64,000 bases of DNA, taken from NCBI GenBank assembly GCA_024398835.1, contig JAKSIK010000002.1:1-64000 (forward strand). The letters are read 5' to 3'. Below, one piece after another: positions 53,770-62,683 of this stretch. The notes beneath the pieces are model-generated. The model was not told the DNA's origin and made no database searches. It saw only the letters and a list, made by a program, of their open reading frames with translations. This DNA comes from Fibrobacter sp. Its GTDB lineage: Bacteria; Fibrobacterota; Fibrobacteria; Fibrobacterales; Fibrobacteraceae. A program made the position numbers and the translations under genes. Position 1 is the stretch's first letter. Each line of letters opens with the position of its first letter.

Positions 53770-54753
53770 ATGAATTTTCTAATTTTAAGCTGTGGAACGC
53801 GTAACAAAATTGTTCAATATTTTAAAAAAGTATTCAACGATGGTGTAATTGTTGCCACAGATATGAGTGAACTAGCTCCGGCCCTTTATGAGGCCGATAA
53901 ACACTACATTGTTCCTCGCATTACAGCTGATGGCTATTTAGATGTTATTGTTGAAATTTGCAAAAGGGAACATATCAATGGTGTTTTGTCATTAATTGAC
54001 CCTGAATTAAATTTGTTGGCTAAAAATAAAAAACGCTTTGATGAAATAGGTGTCAAGATTATCGGTTCAGATTTTGATCAGTGCGAACGTAGTCTTGATA
54101 AATTTAAAATGTATAACTGGTTGCTAGAACATGGATATAAATGCGCAAAGTCATATATGGACCGCGAAAAATTTTATTCTGATGTTGAAAATGGTCAAAT
54201 TAGTTATCCTGTATTTGTTAAACCATCCTGTGGTAGTGCGAGCATAGCAATTTCTAAAGCATTTGATAAAGAAACTGTTGATCTTCTATGTTCTCATTCC
54301 GAGGGAATGATGATTCAAGAGTTCTTGCAAGGACAGGAGATAGGGGCAGATGTTTATATAGACATGATTAGTAAAAAAGTTGTGTCGATTTTTACTAAAA
54401 AGAAAGTTGTGATGCGCGCTGGCGAAACGGATAAGGCCGTTTCTTTCAAAGATCCTGTGTTATTTGATTTAATAGAAAGGTTTGCGGAAGAAAGTGGTTT
54501 TACGGGACAGATTGATATTGATATTTTTGAAATAAAAGGTGAATATTATATCTCTGAAGTGAACCCTCGTTTTGGTGGTGGCTATCCGCATGCATTCGAG
54601 TGTGGATGCGATCATATGACTTTGATTAAGTATAATCTTGCCGGGGAGGTTAACCCCCAAAAAATTGGCGACTATGAAGCAAATATTTATATGATGAAGT
54701 ATAATGAAGTCGCAATAAAAAAAAAGGATGTTTTTAGATGTTCTAAGGGGTAA
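53770..54753 (+). CDS. ATP-grasp family ligase
   Basis: The 327-residue protein has an N-terminal domain starting FLILSCGTRNKIVQYF, a linker, and an ATP-grasp domain near residues 115-300 (YPVFVKPSCGSASIAI, MMIQEFLQGQEIGADVYID, YYISEVNPRFGGGYPHAFE). The Glu-x-Asn-x-Arg in EVNPR binds magnesium. Relatives resemble carbamoyl-phosphate synthase large chains and often occur in polysaccharide clusters. It could link an amino acid or similar group to the amino sugar, but the substrate is unknown. It starts 3 bases after the GNAT gene. Confidence 0.85.
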   Translation: MNFLILSCGTRNKIVQYFKKVFNDGVIVATDMSELAPALYEADKHYIVPRITADGYLDVIVEICKREHINGVLSLIDPELNLLAKNKKRFDEIGVKIIGSDFDQCERSLDKFKMYNWLLEHGYKCAKSYMDREKFYSDVENGQISYPVFVKPSCGSASIAISKAFDKETVDLLCSHSEGMMIQEFLQGQEIGADVYIDMISKKVVSIFTKKKVVMRAGETDKAVSFKDPVLFDLIERFAEESGFTGQIDIDIFEIKGEYYISEVNPRFGGGYPHAFECGCDHMTLIKYNLAGEVNPQKIGDYEANIYMMKYNEVAIKKKDVFRCSKG

Positions 54754-54921
54754 GATGATGACTGATGTTGCTCTAGATTTATGGATTAGATGTATTTGGA
54801 ATAATTTTGACTAGAGACAACGTTTTAATGGCATCCTTGAAAGTTGCAAATGAAGTACAAATATAGGAAATCGCTGAGAATGTCTATTATTACATAGAAT
54901 ATTTGCCGAAAAGTAAATGAT
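54754..54921 (+). other. Non-coding gap with a possible gene remnant
   Basis: This 168-base gap is the only sizeable one within the cassette. It has stops in all frames. One frame reads YGLDVFGIILTRDNVL and then NEVQI, which may be a broken gene fragment or chance. No terminator or promoter is clear. Confidence 0.3.
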
Positions 54922-56034
54922 ATGAGAATTCTGTACGTAACAACAATTTCTAATACAATGGGTTTCTTCGTAGAGCATATAAAAATGCTTTATGCAAAAG
55001 GAAATGTTGTTGAAATTGCGTGCTCAAATGGAACAAAACCACTTAATTCGATATATAATGAATTGGGATGTGAAATACATATATTTCCGTTTTCCCGCTC
55101 TCCGTTTAGCAAGTGCAATTTGATAGCTTATAAGCAGTTGAAGGGTCTTGTGGAGAAGGAACATTATGATATAGTTCATTGCCACACTCCCAATGCCGCC
55201 ATGATTACACGCTTGGCGTGTAGAAATGTTCGCAAACAGGGAACAAAAGTATTTTACACTGCGCATGGGTTCCATTTTTTTAAGGGAGCTCCTTTGAAGA
55301 ATTGGCTCATGTACTACCCGGTTGAAAAAATCTGTGCGCATTTGACTGATGTGCTGATAACCATCAATCACGAAGATTTTGAACTTGCAAAAAAGAAAAT
55401 GCATGCGAAAAAAGTATGCTATGTGCCAGGTGTGGGGATTGACCTTTCGAAAATTCAAAGTGTAGAATGCGATAGGGCTGAAGTTCGCAAATCCATGGGT
55501 GTTCCTGAAGACGGCGTTTTGCTATTGTCCATTGGGGAACTCAACGTCAATAAGAATCATCAAGTTGTCGTTAAGGCTCTTGCAAGATTGCATAATGAGA
55601 ATGTCCATTATGCAATCGCTGGTCTTGGCGACCAGAAAGACAATCTCTTGAGTCTGGCAAAGAACCTTGGTGTAGAAAGCCAATTCCATTTACTCGGTTA
55701 CAGAACAGACGCCCTTAAGCTGTATAAGGCTGCGGATGTCTTTGTTTTCCCATCGTTCCGTGAAGGTCTTTCTGTTTCTATGATGGAAGCGATGGCGAGT
55801 GGCTTGCCGATTGTTTGCTCAAAGATTCGCGGAAATGTTGATTTAGTGGAAGACGGGGTAGGAGGATTCCGTTTTATCCCCAGTGATGTGGATGGCTTGA
55901 TTCAGAATTTGAAAAATATCATTGGTAATTCTGCAAAAATCGTCCAGATGGGTGATGCGAATAAAGAAAAAATAAAGATGTTTAGTCTGAAAAATGTTTT
56001 GGACATGATGAAGGAAATTTATAATGCCAGATAA
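54922..56034 (+). CDS. Family 4 glycosyltransferase
   Basis: The 370-residue GT-B enzyme shows RILYVTTISNTMGFFVEHIK, YDIVHCHTPNAAMITRLA and FYTAHGFHFFKG in the acceptor half. The donor half has VLLLSIGELNVNKNH and VFVFPSFREGLSVSMMEAMA. This resembles EpsD/PglA-type transferases, which often add the second sugar. It overlaps the next transferase by 11 bases. Confidence 0.88.
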   Translation: MRILYVTTISNTMGFFVEHIKMLYAKGNVVEIACSNGTKPLNSIYNELGCEIHIFPFSRSPFSKCNLIAYKQLKGLVEKEHYDIVHCHTPNAAMITRLACRNVRKQGTKVFYTAHGFHFFKGAPLKNWLMYYPVEKICAHLTDVLITINHEDFELAKKKMHAKKVCYVPGVGIDLSKIQSVECDRAEVRKSMGVPEDGVLLLSIGELNVNKNHQVVVKALARLHNENVHYAIAGLGDQKDNLLSLAKNLGVESQFHLLGYRTDALKLYKAADVFVFPSFREGLSVSMMEAMASGLPIVCSKIRGNVDLVEDGVGGFRFIPSDVDGLIQNLKNIIGNSAKIVQMGDANKEKIKMFSLKNVLDMMKEIYNAR

Positions 56035-57094
56035 GAGTTCAAAGAAAATATCGTTTTTTTTGGGTAGCATGGGACGCGGTGGTGCTGAACGTGTTATCAG
56101 TATTTTGTCCAATGATTTTGCTGAATGTGGTTGGGTCACTCATATTGGTTTGTTATTGTTTAATAAAGTAGATTATGATTTAAACGATTCAATAAAGGTT
56201 TTTGACTTCACGGGAAAGATTACTTCTCGATTAAAAAGGACTCCATATTGGATTAAGAGTATTCGAAACTATATAAAGAAGGAAAGACCCGATGTAATAG
56301 TTTCCTTTGCTGCAAGAATTAATGTACTTGTTTTGTTGGCTTCTTTGGGTACAAAAACAAAAGTTATTGTGTCTGAAAGAAATGATCCATGGCATGATGG
56401 ACGGGGTTTGGTCACGCGGTTTATGGTTCGTTTGCTTTATCCTTTTGCTGCTAAAATTGTATTGCAGACAAAAAGAAGCGTCGCATATTTTTCAAAAGTG
56501 ATTGCAAAAAAGTGTATTGTTATTCCGAACCCAATTTCAGTGAAGTGCGAAGCGTCTCCGGTGAAAAGAAAAAAAATTGTGGCTGTAGGAAGATTAGTTA
56601 AGCAGAAAAATCATGAAATGCTTATAAGAGCATTCTCAAGTTTACCACAGGAATACAATGATTATAGTTTGTTCATCTATGGAAATGGGCCTCTATTAGA
56701 ATACTTGAGCTCATTGGTCAAATCGTTAGGTGTGGAAAATAGAGTTTTTTTTTCTGGGAATGTTTCAAACATACATGAGCAAATTGCGGATGCGGAATTA
56801 TTTGTATTGTCTTCAGATTATGAGGGCTTATCTAACGCCCTTCTTGAAGCTATGATGATGGGATTGCCGTGTATTTCTACAAATTGTGCTGGTGCGGAAG
56901 AATTTATTGAAAATGGACGGAACGGTTTGATTGTTCCTGTTGGAGATGGAGATATGCTGAAAAATGCGATTGTAAAAATGCTATCGGAAGAAACTTTTTG
57001 TAACATGTGTGGACAAAATGCAAAAGAAACGTCAAAAAAATTTGCGAAGAAGGAAATGATAGCTTTGTGGAAAAGTCAATTGGAGGAAGTGTAG
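56024..57094 (+). CDS. Family 4 glycosyltransferase
   Basis: The 356-residue GT-B enzyme shows SFFLGSMGRGGAERVISILS (glycine-rich loop), VSERNDPW, IVAVGRLVKQKNHEMLI and FVLSSDYEGLSNALLEAMMM. These resemble PglH/PglJ-type N-acetylgalactosaminyl transferases, although the sugar cannot be read from sequence. The start lies 11 bases inside the previous gene. Confidence 0.88.
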   Translation: MPDKSSKKISFFLGSMGRGGAERVISILSNDFAECGWVTHIGLLLFNKVDYDLNDSIKVFDFTGKITSRLKRTPYWIKSIRNYIKKERPDVIVSFAARINVLVLLASLGTKTKVIVSERNDPWHDGRGLVTRFMVRLLYPFAAKIVLQTKRSVAYFSKVIAKKCIVIPNPISVKCEASPVKRKKIVAVGRLVKQKNHEMLIRAFSSLPQEYNDYSLFIYGNGPLLEYLSSLVKSLGVENRVFFSGNVSNIHEQIADAELFVLSSDYEGLSNALLEAMMMGLPCISTNCAGAEEFIENGRNGLIVPVGDGDMLKNAIVKMLSEETFCNMCGQNAKETSKKFAKKEMIALWKSQLEEV

Positions 57095-57095
57095 T

Positions 57096-57968
57096 ATGTT
57101 GAGAAAATTATTGAAGATTTTATTTTCCATCTTACCTGATAAGGTGTATATCCAGTTGAAGTATTTTTATCATTTTAGGAAATTTGCGAATTTAAAAAAT
57201 CCTAAAACATTTAATGAAAAAATTCAGTGGCTGAAATTACACGACAGAAAAGATGTTTACTCAACAATGGTTGATAAGTACGATGCGAAAAAATATGTCA
57301 CTGATAGAATTGGCTCTGAATATGTGATTCCCGCTTATGGTGTGTGGGAACGTTTTGAAGATATTGATTTTAATTGCCTACCTAATCAGTTCGTGCTGAA
57401 AACAACGCATGATTGCGGAGGAATTGTTATATGCCGCGATAAAACATCTTTTGACAAAAAGAATGCTAAAGCTTTTTTGGAAAAACATTTGAATTTTAAT
57501 TATTTCAAAGAGGGCCGAGAATGGCCTTATAAAAATGTAAGACCTCGAATCCTTGCTGAACAATTTATGCATGATGATGAAACAGGGGAATTAAGAGATT
57601 ATAAATTTTTTGCTTTTGATGGTGATGTGAAAATGCTTTTCGTTGCGACTGATAGACAGTCAAAAATGAAAGAAACAAAATTTGATTTCTATGATTCTGA
57701 TTTTAAACATTTAAATGTGAAAAATGGTCATCAGAATAATTCGTTGAATATTGAAAAACCATATAATTTTGAATTGATGAAATCCCTGGCTTCAAAATTA
57801 TCTAAGGGAATTCCTCATATTCGTGTTGACTTTTATGAGGCTAACGGCAAGGTTTATTTTGGAGAATTGACTTTCTCTCATTGGAGTGGTATGGTTCCTT
57901 TTGATCCTCCTCAATGGGATGAAATTATGGGGGACTGGATTAATTTGCCTGTTGATAAGAGGTCATAA
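57096..57968 (+). CDS. TupA-like ATP-grasp protein
   Basis: The 290-residue protein has the starting region NLKNPKTFNEKIQWLKLHDR, then MVDKYDAKKYVTDRIG, FVLKTTHDCGGIVICRDK, ELRDYKFFAFDGDVKMLF and VYFGELTFSHWSGMVPF. These are the marks of the TupA-like ATP-grasp family, named for teichuronopeptide synthesis and common in capsule loci. It probably attaches an amino acid or similar group to the glycan. It lies 1 base after the transferase in front and directly against the next gene. Confidence 0.88.
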   Translation: MLRKLLKILFSILPDKVYIQLKYFYHFRKFANLKNPKTFNEKIQWLKLHDRKDVYSTMVDKYDAKKYVTDRIGSEYVIPAYGVWERFEDIDFNCLPNQFVLKTTHDCGGIVICRDKTSFDKKNAKAFLEKHLNFNYFKEGREWPYKNVRPRILAEQFMHDDETGELRDYKFFAFDGDVKMLFVATDRQSKMKETKFDFYDSDFKHLNVKNGHQNNSLNIEKPYNFELMKSLASKLSKGIPHIRVDFYEANGKVYFGELTFSHWSGMVPFDPPQWDEIMGDWINLPVDKRS

Positions 57969-58826
57969 ATGATTTTTAATGTCATGATTTTCAAGGAAAT
58001 ACTTGAAAAAAACAATTTTAGCGTGTATCCTATAAAAAAAGCAAATGTTTACTCTAATGCATTGTGTAGGTTGTTCCCCTTTTTAAAAGTTCTATTTGTT
58101 GATACATCTTTTTTTAAAAATGAGGATGATTGGATAATATATTTCGATGCTGGAATACGAGATTCCTATTATTTGAATTATTTAAAGAACTCTTTGAAAA
58201 ATAAAAGGCTGATATATTATTATTGGAATCCTGTTGAAACAACGCTAGACCCGACAGAAATTCCAGATTGCTTTGAAAAATGGTCATATTCATTAACAGA
58301 TTGTCAAAAATATGGTTTGAAGTTTAATCCAACCTTTTATTTTGATGATCTTGTAGAAGAATCTTCTTTGGGTATAACTCAGGATGTGTTTTTTATTGGA
58401 AAAGATAAAGGTCGGTATGCGGAATTGAAGAACTTTGAAAAGCTGTTTGCTGAAAAAGGACTCTCAACGAAGTTTTTTGTTACTGCAAACCATTCAATCT
58501 CTTTGTGTAGAAAATATTCTAAATCTATTTCTTATAAAGAAGTTTTAGAAAATGTTAAACGAAGTAAATGCTTGTTTGATTTTTATTCTGATTCTCTAGC
58601 GGGATTATCTTTGCGTGCGATGGAATCGCTCTTTTTTGGGAAGAAACTTATAACAAATAATAAAACTATTAGAGAATACGATTTTTTTCATCCAGAAAAT
58701 ATATTTATTTTGGGGGAAAGAGATTTAATTGAGTTGAAGAATTTTGTTTGTTCCGAATATTTGCCGATTTCAAAAGATGTGAAAAAGAAATATTTATTTA
58801 GTGAATGGCTGAAAAGATTTAAATAA
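57969..58826 (+). CDS. Probable GT-B-like glycan biosynthesis protein
   Basis: I do not recognise a named family for this 285-residue protein. The opening has WIIYFDAGIRDSYYLNYLK. Near the end DFYSDSLAGLSLRAMESLFF and GKKLITNNKTI resemble the donor-binding half of GT-B transferases seen in LPS-core and capsule clusters. A transferase role is inferred from this and from position. ATG starts directly after the previous stop. Confidence 0.6.
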   Translation: MIFNVMIFKEILEKNNFSVYPIKKANVYSNALCRLFPFLKVLFVDTSFFKNEDDWIIYFDAGIRDSYYLNYLKNSLKNKRLIYYYWNPVETTLDPTEIPDCFEKWSYSLTDCQKYGLKFNPTFYFDDLVEESSLGITQDVFFIGKDKGRYAELKNFEKLFAEKGLSTKFFVTANHSISLCRKYSKSISYKEVLENVKRSKCLFDFYSDSLAGLSLRAMESLFFGKKLITNNKTIREYDFFHPENIFILGERDLIELKNFVCSEYLPISKDVKKKYLFSEWLKRFK

Positions 58827-58828
58827 AG

Positions 58829-60133
58829 ATGCTTTACTTGCTTGCTTTTGTTTTTTTGCTGTTTGTCATCTTGTCCTTTATTCTTTCGGGACGAGATGCC
58901 CTTTCTCCTACTTTTTTATTATCGGGAGTTTTTTTTATTTGCAATGTTTTTTCTATTGCAGGAAATTCTTATTGGAATGTGGAAATTTCTCCTAAAGTAT
59001 GCATCTTTTTTCTGTATGCATTTTTCTTTATTTTACTGGGAGAATTGATTTCTAATAAGGTAGAGTGTTGGTCAACTTCAAATAAATCAATTCAATTATC
59101 CCGTATTGATCAGTGTAATCGTGCTCAATATTTTATGGTGATTATTTTTTTGTTTGTCCAATGTTTCATTTTATATCAGTATTATCAACGCCTTGTTGAT
59201 ATGGCTGCATTTGCTGGATATGCTGGGGATAATTTGCAACAATTTGTTCGTATTGCCGTAATTAATTATGGAGTACATGTAGGTGTTGCTTTTGCGGTAT
59301 TTATTCCTGCAATATCAGCTGGTGCAGTAATCTTTTTTTATTTGTGGTGCACAAAATTTCTTATTCATCGAAAATTAAAGTCGTGGGATTCTTTATTTTT
59401 GGTCCCGTTCGTTATATCTCTTTATTCGTCGTCATTTTCCGGAGCCCGATCTGGAGCCATTGCGTCCATTATATTGGCTTATTTCTTATTTGTTTTTGTG
59501 ATGAGGGAAAAAAAAGGATGGATAAATATGGTCCAACTTTTTGTTGGAACTTTGTTCCTGTTGTTTGTCTTGGGTTTTGTATTTGTTTTTCTGGGCTCTT
59601 TGGCTTTGAGAATAAATGATTCCAGTTATATGTCCTCGTTATATATATATGGAGGATCTCCTCTTGTTGCATTAGATGTATGGCTTAATCTAAAAGGGGC
59701 GTTTTTTTATGGTTTGTTTGATGGTACTTTTGCAGAGGAATCGTTTTCTGGGATCCGTATTACTTTGAATCGTTTCTTCCCGATAATTGAGGCTCCATCT
59801 CCTTTTTTGGAATTTGTATCTTTCCCTAATGGGTCATCTACAAATATTTACACTGGATTTAGATCGTATATAAAAGATTTTGGAATGCTGGGGATTCCAT
59901 TTATTTGTTGCTTGTTAGGGTTCGTGTTTGGCTCTTGTAATAAATACTTGAGAAGGAAAAACTCGCCTGCAAAATTAATGATATATGTTTATTTTTTAAA
60001 AAACTATTTATATTTGGTGTTTGCGCCTTCTATTACCTCTGCTCTTTTTTCTCCAAGTCAGTTTTTTTGGATTGTGTGGTTTGTTATTTTAGGGTATTTA
60101 ATTTTGGGGAAAAATTTTACAAAGCCTTTATAA
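58829..60133 (+). CDS. Wzy-type O-antigen polymerase
   Basis: The 434-residue protein has about 10-12 membrane helices and one larger loop (around residues 275-345) before the last helices. RSYIKDFGMLGIPFICCLLG resembles the oligosaccharide repeat-unit polymerase family. It would join flipped repeat units in the periplasm. Wzy sequences are very variable, and the call rests on topology and its place before a Wzx. It starts 2 bases after the previous gene. Confidence 0.78.
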   Translation: MLYLLAFVFLLFVILSFILSGRDALSPTFLLSGVFFICNVFSIAGNSYWNVEISPKVCIFFLYAFFFILLGELISNKVECWSTSNKSIQLSRIDQCNRAQYFMVIIFLFVQCFILYQYYQRLVDMAAFAGYAGDNLQQFVRIAVINYGVHVGVAFAVFIPAISAGAVIFFYLWCTKFLIHRKLKSWDSLFLVPFVISLYSSSFSGARSGAIASIILAYFLFVFVMREKKGWINMVQLFVGTLFLLFVLGFVFVFLGSLALRINDSSYMSSLYIYGGSPLVALDVWLNLKGAFFYGLFDGTFAEESFSGIRITLNRFFPIIEAPSPFLEFVSFPNGSSTNIYTGFRSYIKDFGMLGIPFICCLLGFVFGSCNKYLRRKNSPAKLMIYVYFLKNYLYLVFAPSITSALFSPSQFFWIVWFVILGYLILGKNFTKPL

Positions 60134-60134
60134 A

Positions 60135-61535
60135 ATGTCGTCAATTAAAAGAAATATTTCCATTTCCATGTTGGCTCAAGTTATATCCATGGCTTGTGGT
60201 TTTCTGCTTCAACTGTTGATTCCTAAATTTATTGATGTTCAGCAGTATGCGTATTGGCAAACATTTGTGCTTTATGCCAATTATGTTGGAATTTTACACT
60301 TTGGTTTGTTAGATGGGTTTGTTTTGCGCTATTCCCAATATGATTATGAACAACTAGATAAAATTAAACTTAGAACCCAATTTTTTATTCTCCTTGTTTG
60401 TTTGAACTTTTTCGCTTTGATTTTGTCGGGGTGCGGATTATTTTTCTTTGAAAACGAAAATAAGGAATTAGTTTTTCTTATTGCAGTATCTATTTTGATA
60501 AAGAATGTTTTTACTTATGCTTCGTATTCTTTTCAAATAACAAATCGAATAAAAAATTATGCAGTTCAGGTCATTTTGCACAGGGTCGTATATCTTCTTG
60601 GTGCGGTTGTCCTGATTTGGGGCGATGTAAATGATTTCTTCTGGTTTTGTTTTATTGAAATGTTCGGTGAATTTATTGCGATATGTTATGCTTTTTCTTG
60701 CAATCCAGATTTGTACATAGGTAAATTAACGACTGCAAAAAATGTTTTGGTGGAATTAAAAATGAATGTTTTAGCCGGTTTGATGCTTATGTTGGCTAAT
60801 TGGACCGGAAATTTTATGGTAGCATTAATGCGACTTGTTGTGCAAAATAAGTGGGGAATGCTTACTTTTGGCCAGGTGTCGTTTAGTTTTTCTGTGATGC
60901 AAATATTTTTAGCATTCATTATGGCGGCGAGCATCGCCCTGTTCCCCTCTGTAAAAAGAATGAGTTCTGATGTTTTGCCGAGATTATATAAGAAAATGAG
61001 AGATTGCTCGTCTTTTATATTGTTGTGCGCTATGCTTCTTTATTTCCCTGTTGCATATATATTGAGATTATGGTTGCCCAAATATGAAATGTCTGTGGCT
61101 TTTTTAGCCGTACTTTTGCCTGTTATGATTTATTCAGCAAAGTTGACGTTGCTTACAAATACATATTTGAAAGCGTACAGAAAAGAAAAGATGATGATGC
61201 TTATAAATGTTTTATGTTTGCTAATGGCTTCTGTTCTATTTGTGTTTTCGGCATATTTGATTCAATCAATGAAATTTATTCTATATAGTACATTGCTTGT
61301 TATGGCGATTAGGTCAATCATTTCGGAATATGTAGTTGAAAAAATTGTTAATCAGCGGGTTGTTTTACTTAAAATAGAGGAATTGCTTATTTCTGTTGCT
61401 TTTGTGTTAATTGCACAAAATTTATCTTTGTTTGACGGTTTTGCCGTTTATGCAGCTTTAACTGTTGCGTATTGTGTATATAAGAGGAATTTGGTAATGC
61501 AAATACTTCATGGCGGTTTGAAAAAATTGGATTAG
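60135..61535 (+). CDS. Wzx-type polysaccharide flippase
   Basis: The 466-residue protein has about 12-14 membrane helices and starts SIKRNISISMLAQVISMACG, then LLIPKFIDVQQYAYWQTFVLY. This is the opening of Wzx/MVF-type flippases. It differs clearly from the flippase at 34501. It would move the lipid-linked unit to the periplasm for the Wzy next to it. It is the last gene of the AT-rich cassette. Confidence 0.87.
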   Translation: MSSIKRNISISMLAQVISMACGFLLQLLIPKFIDVQQYAYWQTFVLYANYVGILHFGLLDGFVLRYSQYDYEQLDKIKLRTQFFILLVCLNFFALILSGCGLFFFENENKELVFLIAVSILIKNVFTYASYSFQITNRIKNYAVQVILHRVVYLLGAVVLIWGDVNDFFWFCFIEMFGEFIAICYAFSCNPDLYIGKLTTAKNVLVELKMNVLAGLMLMLANWTGNFMVALMRLVVQNKWGMLTFGQVSFSFSVMQIFLAFIMAASIALFPSVKRMSSDVLPRLYKKMRDCSSFILLCAMLLYFPVAYILRLWLPKYEMSVAFLAVLLPVMIYSAKLTLLTNTYLKAYRKEKMMMLINVLCLLMASVLFVFSAYLIQSMKFILYSTLLVMAIRSIISEYVVEKIVNQRVVLLKIEELLISVAFVLIAQNLSLFDGFAVYAALTVAYCVYKRNLVMQILHGGLKKLD

Positions 61536-61777
61536 ACGTATTCTCTCAACAGTTTTCCTTGTTTCTCCCTAGTCAAAAAAACTTTGGGCAGTTGTTTTCA
61601 TAGAAAAGATTGTGTATATTTCTATTACTTGAGCTGTCTTTTTTGACCAGGCTCAACCAAAATCTGCGGGCAGACTGCTTGCTTTTTTTTGTTGACATAA
61701 CTTCCCATTAAATTTCCCTCTTCCCATTTTCCCTTCTCCTTTGTCATATTGATGCTAAATCAAACAAAGGAGAAAAT
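61536..61777. other. Gap at the right edge of the cassette
   Basis: This 242-base space holds no gene. A hairpin with TTGAGC/GCTCAA (61629-61634, 61651-61656) and inner GTC/GAC is present without a T tail. A TTGACA at 61692 has no good -10. Pyrimidine-rich DNA follows up to the KTSC gene. Composition changes from AT-rich to genome-like across it. Confidence 0.5.
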
Positions 61778-62002
61778 ATGCACAATTGTAATCTTAAACC
61801 GGTAGATTCCGCCCTAATTAAGCAGGTGGGCTACAATCCCATGACTTCCGTGCTCTGCGTGGAGTTCCGGGATGGAGCCGTCTATCATTATTCCGGGGTC
61901 CCATCCTCCGTCTATGAGGGGATGATGCTCTCCAGTTCCATGGGGCACTACTTCGACACCTACGTGAAAAAGGCCGGATATTCCTACACCAGGGAACGAT
62001 GA
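61778..62002 (+). CDS. KTSC-domain small protein
   Basis: The 74-residue protein is a single KTSC domain: VDSALIKQVGYNP, VLCVEFRDGAVYHYSGVP, then SSSMGHYFDTYVKK. The domain is widespread in bacteria and phages and its role is poorly known (some link it to nucleic-acid enzymes). AAAGGAG precedes the ATG. Its GC content is that of the core genome. Confidence 0.88.
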   Translation: MHNCNLKPVDSALIKQVGYNPMTSVLCVEFRDGAVYHYSGVPSSVYEGMMLSSSMGHYFDTYVKKAGYSYTRER

Positions 62003-62045
62003 TTCTTTCAAGGATAGGCTTGTTTTCTACACGGTTTGCCATACC

Positions 62046-62153
62046 ATGAAAACTCGGGTTCCTGGCGAGCCTACGGCTATTGACGATATCAACAACGAAA
62101 AAGAGGTCGTGGATTGGCCAAACCCGTTGATGAAATGTCTGCAGGTTGAGTAA
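62046..62153 (+). CDS. Possible 35-residue peptide
   Basis: An open frame starts ATGAAAACTCGGGTTCC and reads MKTRVPGEPTAIDDINNE and onward to a TAA. There is no ribosome-binding site. Composition looks coding. It could be a real small protein or a remnant of a larger gene. Confidence 0.25.
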   Translation: MKTRVPGEPTAIDDINNEKEVVDWPNPLMKCLQVE

Positions 62154-62190
62154 TTTTCGTGTGGATTACCTGCTGACGGAGGCGAAAAAC

Positions 62191-62343
62191 ATGACTGATC
62201 GTGAATACGAACGTTCCATGGATCGTTCTTACAACGAGTGGCTCCGGCTGCTCGTTTCTTTTATAAAAAACGTATCTATTGAAAAAAAAGACGCACCTCT
62301 TGCGTTTGTCAAAAATATTTTATATATTTGGAAAAATGATTAA
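62191..62343 (+). CDS. Small protein upstream of the toxin gene
   Basis: The 50-residue frame starts at an ATG with GGAGG 8 bases upstream, which is better support than the TTG at 62146. It reads MTDREYERSMDRSYNEW and later KKDAPLAFVKNILYIWKND. No family is recognised. It ends 13 bases before the HigB toxin and may be translated from the same transcript. Confidence 0.45.
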   Translation: MTDREYERSMDRSYNEWLRLLVSFIKNVSIEKKDAPLAFVKNILYIWKND

Positions 62344-62356
62344 CGAAGGTGGTTCT

Positions 62357-62671
62357 ATGAAAGTTTGTTTTGACAATAAGGATTTGGAACTTTACGCTAC
62401 AGAAGAAAGGGCCGCGCTAAAGGCCTTGGGTAAGCTGCGGGCGAAGCTTTATGCGAAAAGACTCTTTTCTTTGAGGTCTGCGTTGAATTTTGAAGCCCTA
62501 AGACAATTTCCCGGTAATTTTCATGAATTGGTTGGGAATAGGAAGGGGCAGTGGGCGTGCAATCTGGATCAACCGTATCGTTTGATTTCAAAAGGTGCTG
62601 AACCGAATGAATCCGTTATTTGGTCTAATGTGCGCGAGGCGACAGTCCTGGAAATTGTAGATTATCATTAA
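62357..62671 (+). CDS. higB: HigB/RelE-family toxin
   Basis: The 104-residue protein resembles RelE/HigB mRNA interferases, which cut mRNA on the ribosome. LGKLRAKLYAKRLFSLRSALN, FPGNFHELVGNRKGQWACNL, DQPYRLISKG and an end with VREATVLEIVDYH match the family layout. AACGAAGGTGG precedes the ATG at 62357. A longer frame begins inside the small gene in front and lacks support. The antitoxin follows 12 bases later. Confidence 0.85.
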   Translation: MKVCFDNKDLELYATEERAALKALGKLRAKLYAKRLFSLRSALNFEALRQFPGNFHELVGNRKGQWACNLDQPYRLISKGAEPNESVIWSNVREATVLEIVDYH

Positions 62672-62683
62672 GTAGGTGGGTTT

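Larger units (their letters stand above)
52940..61540. other. AT-rich cassette carrying the variable part of a surface-glycan locus
   Basis: Base composition drops sharply in the middle of the PglC-like gene and recovers between the Wzx gene and the KTSC gene. The stretch contains only glycan genes, all plus strand, with AAA/GAA/TTT/ATT-rich codons, unlike both flanks. It looks like a horizontally exchanged O-antigen-type cassette. No transposase or integrase is present at either edge. Confidence 0.8.

Noticed and set aside
52940..61540. Prophage or transposon as the source of the AT-rich block
   Set aside because: All genes are glycan-related. There is no integrase, transposase, terminal repeat or tRNA site.
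61692..61697. TTGACA upstream of the KTSC gene as a -35 box
   Set aside because: No acceptable -10 hexamer lies 16-18 bases downstream.
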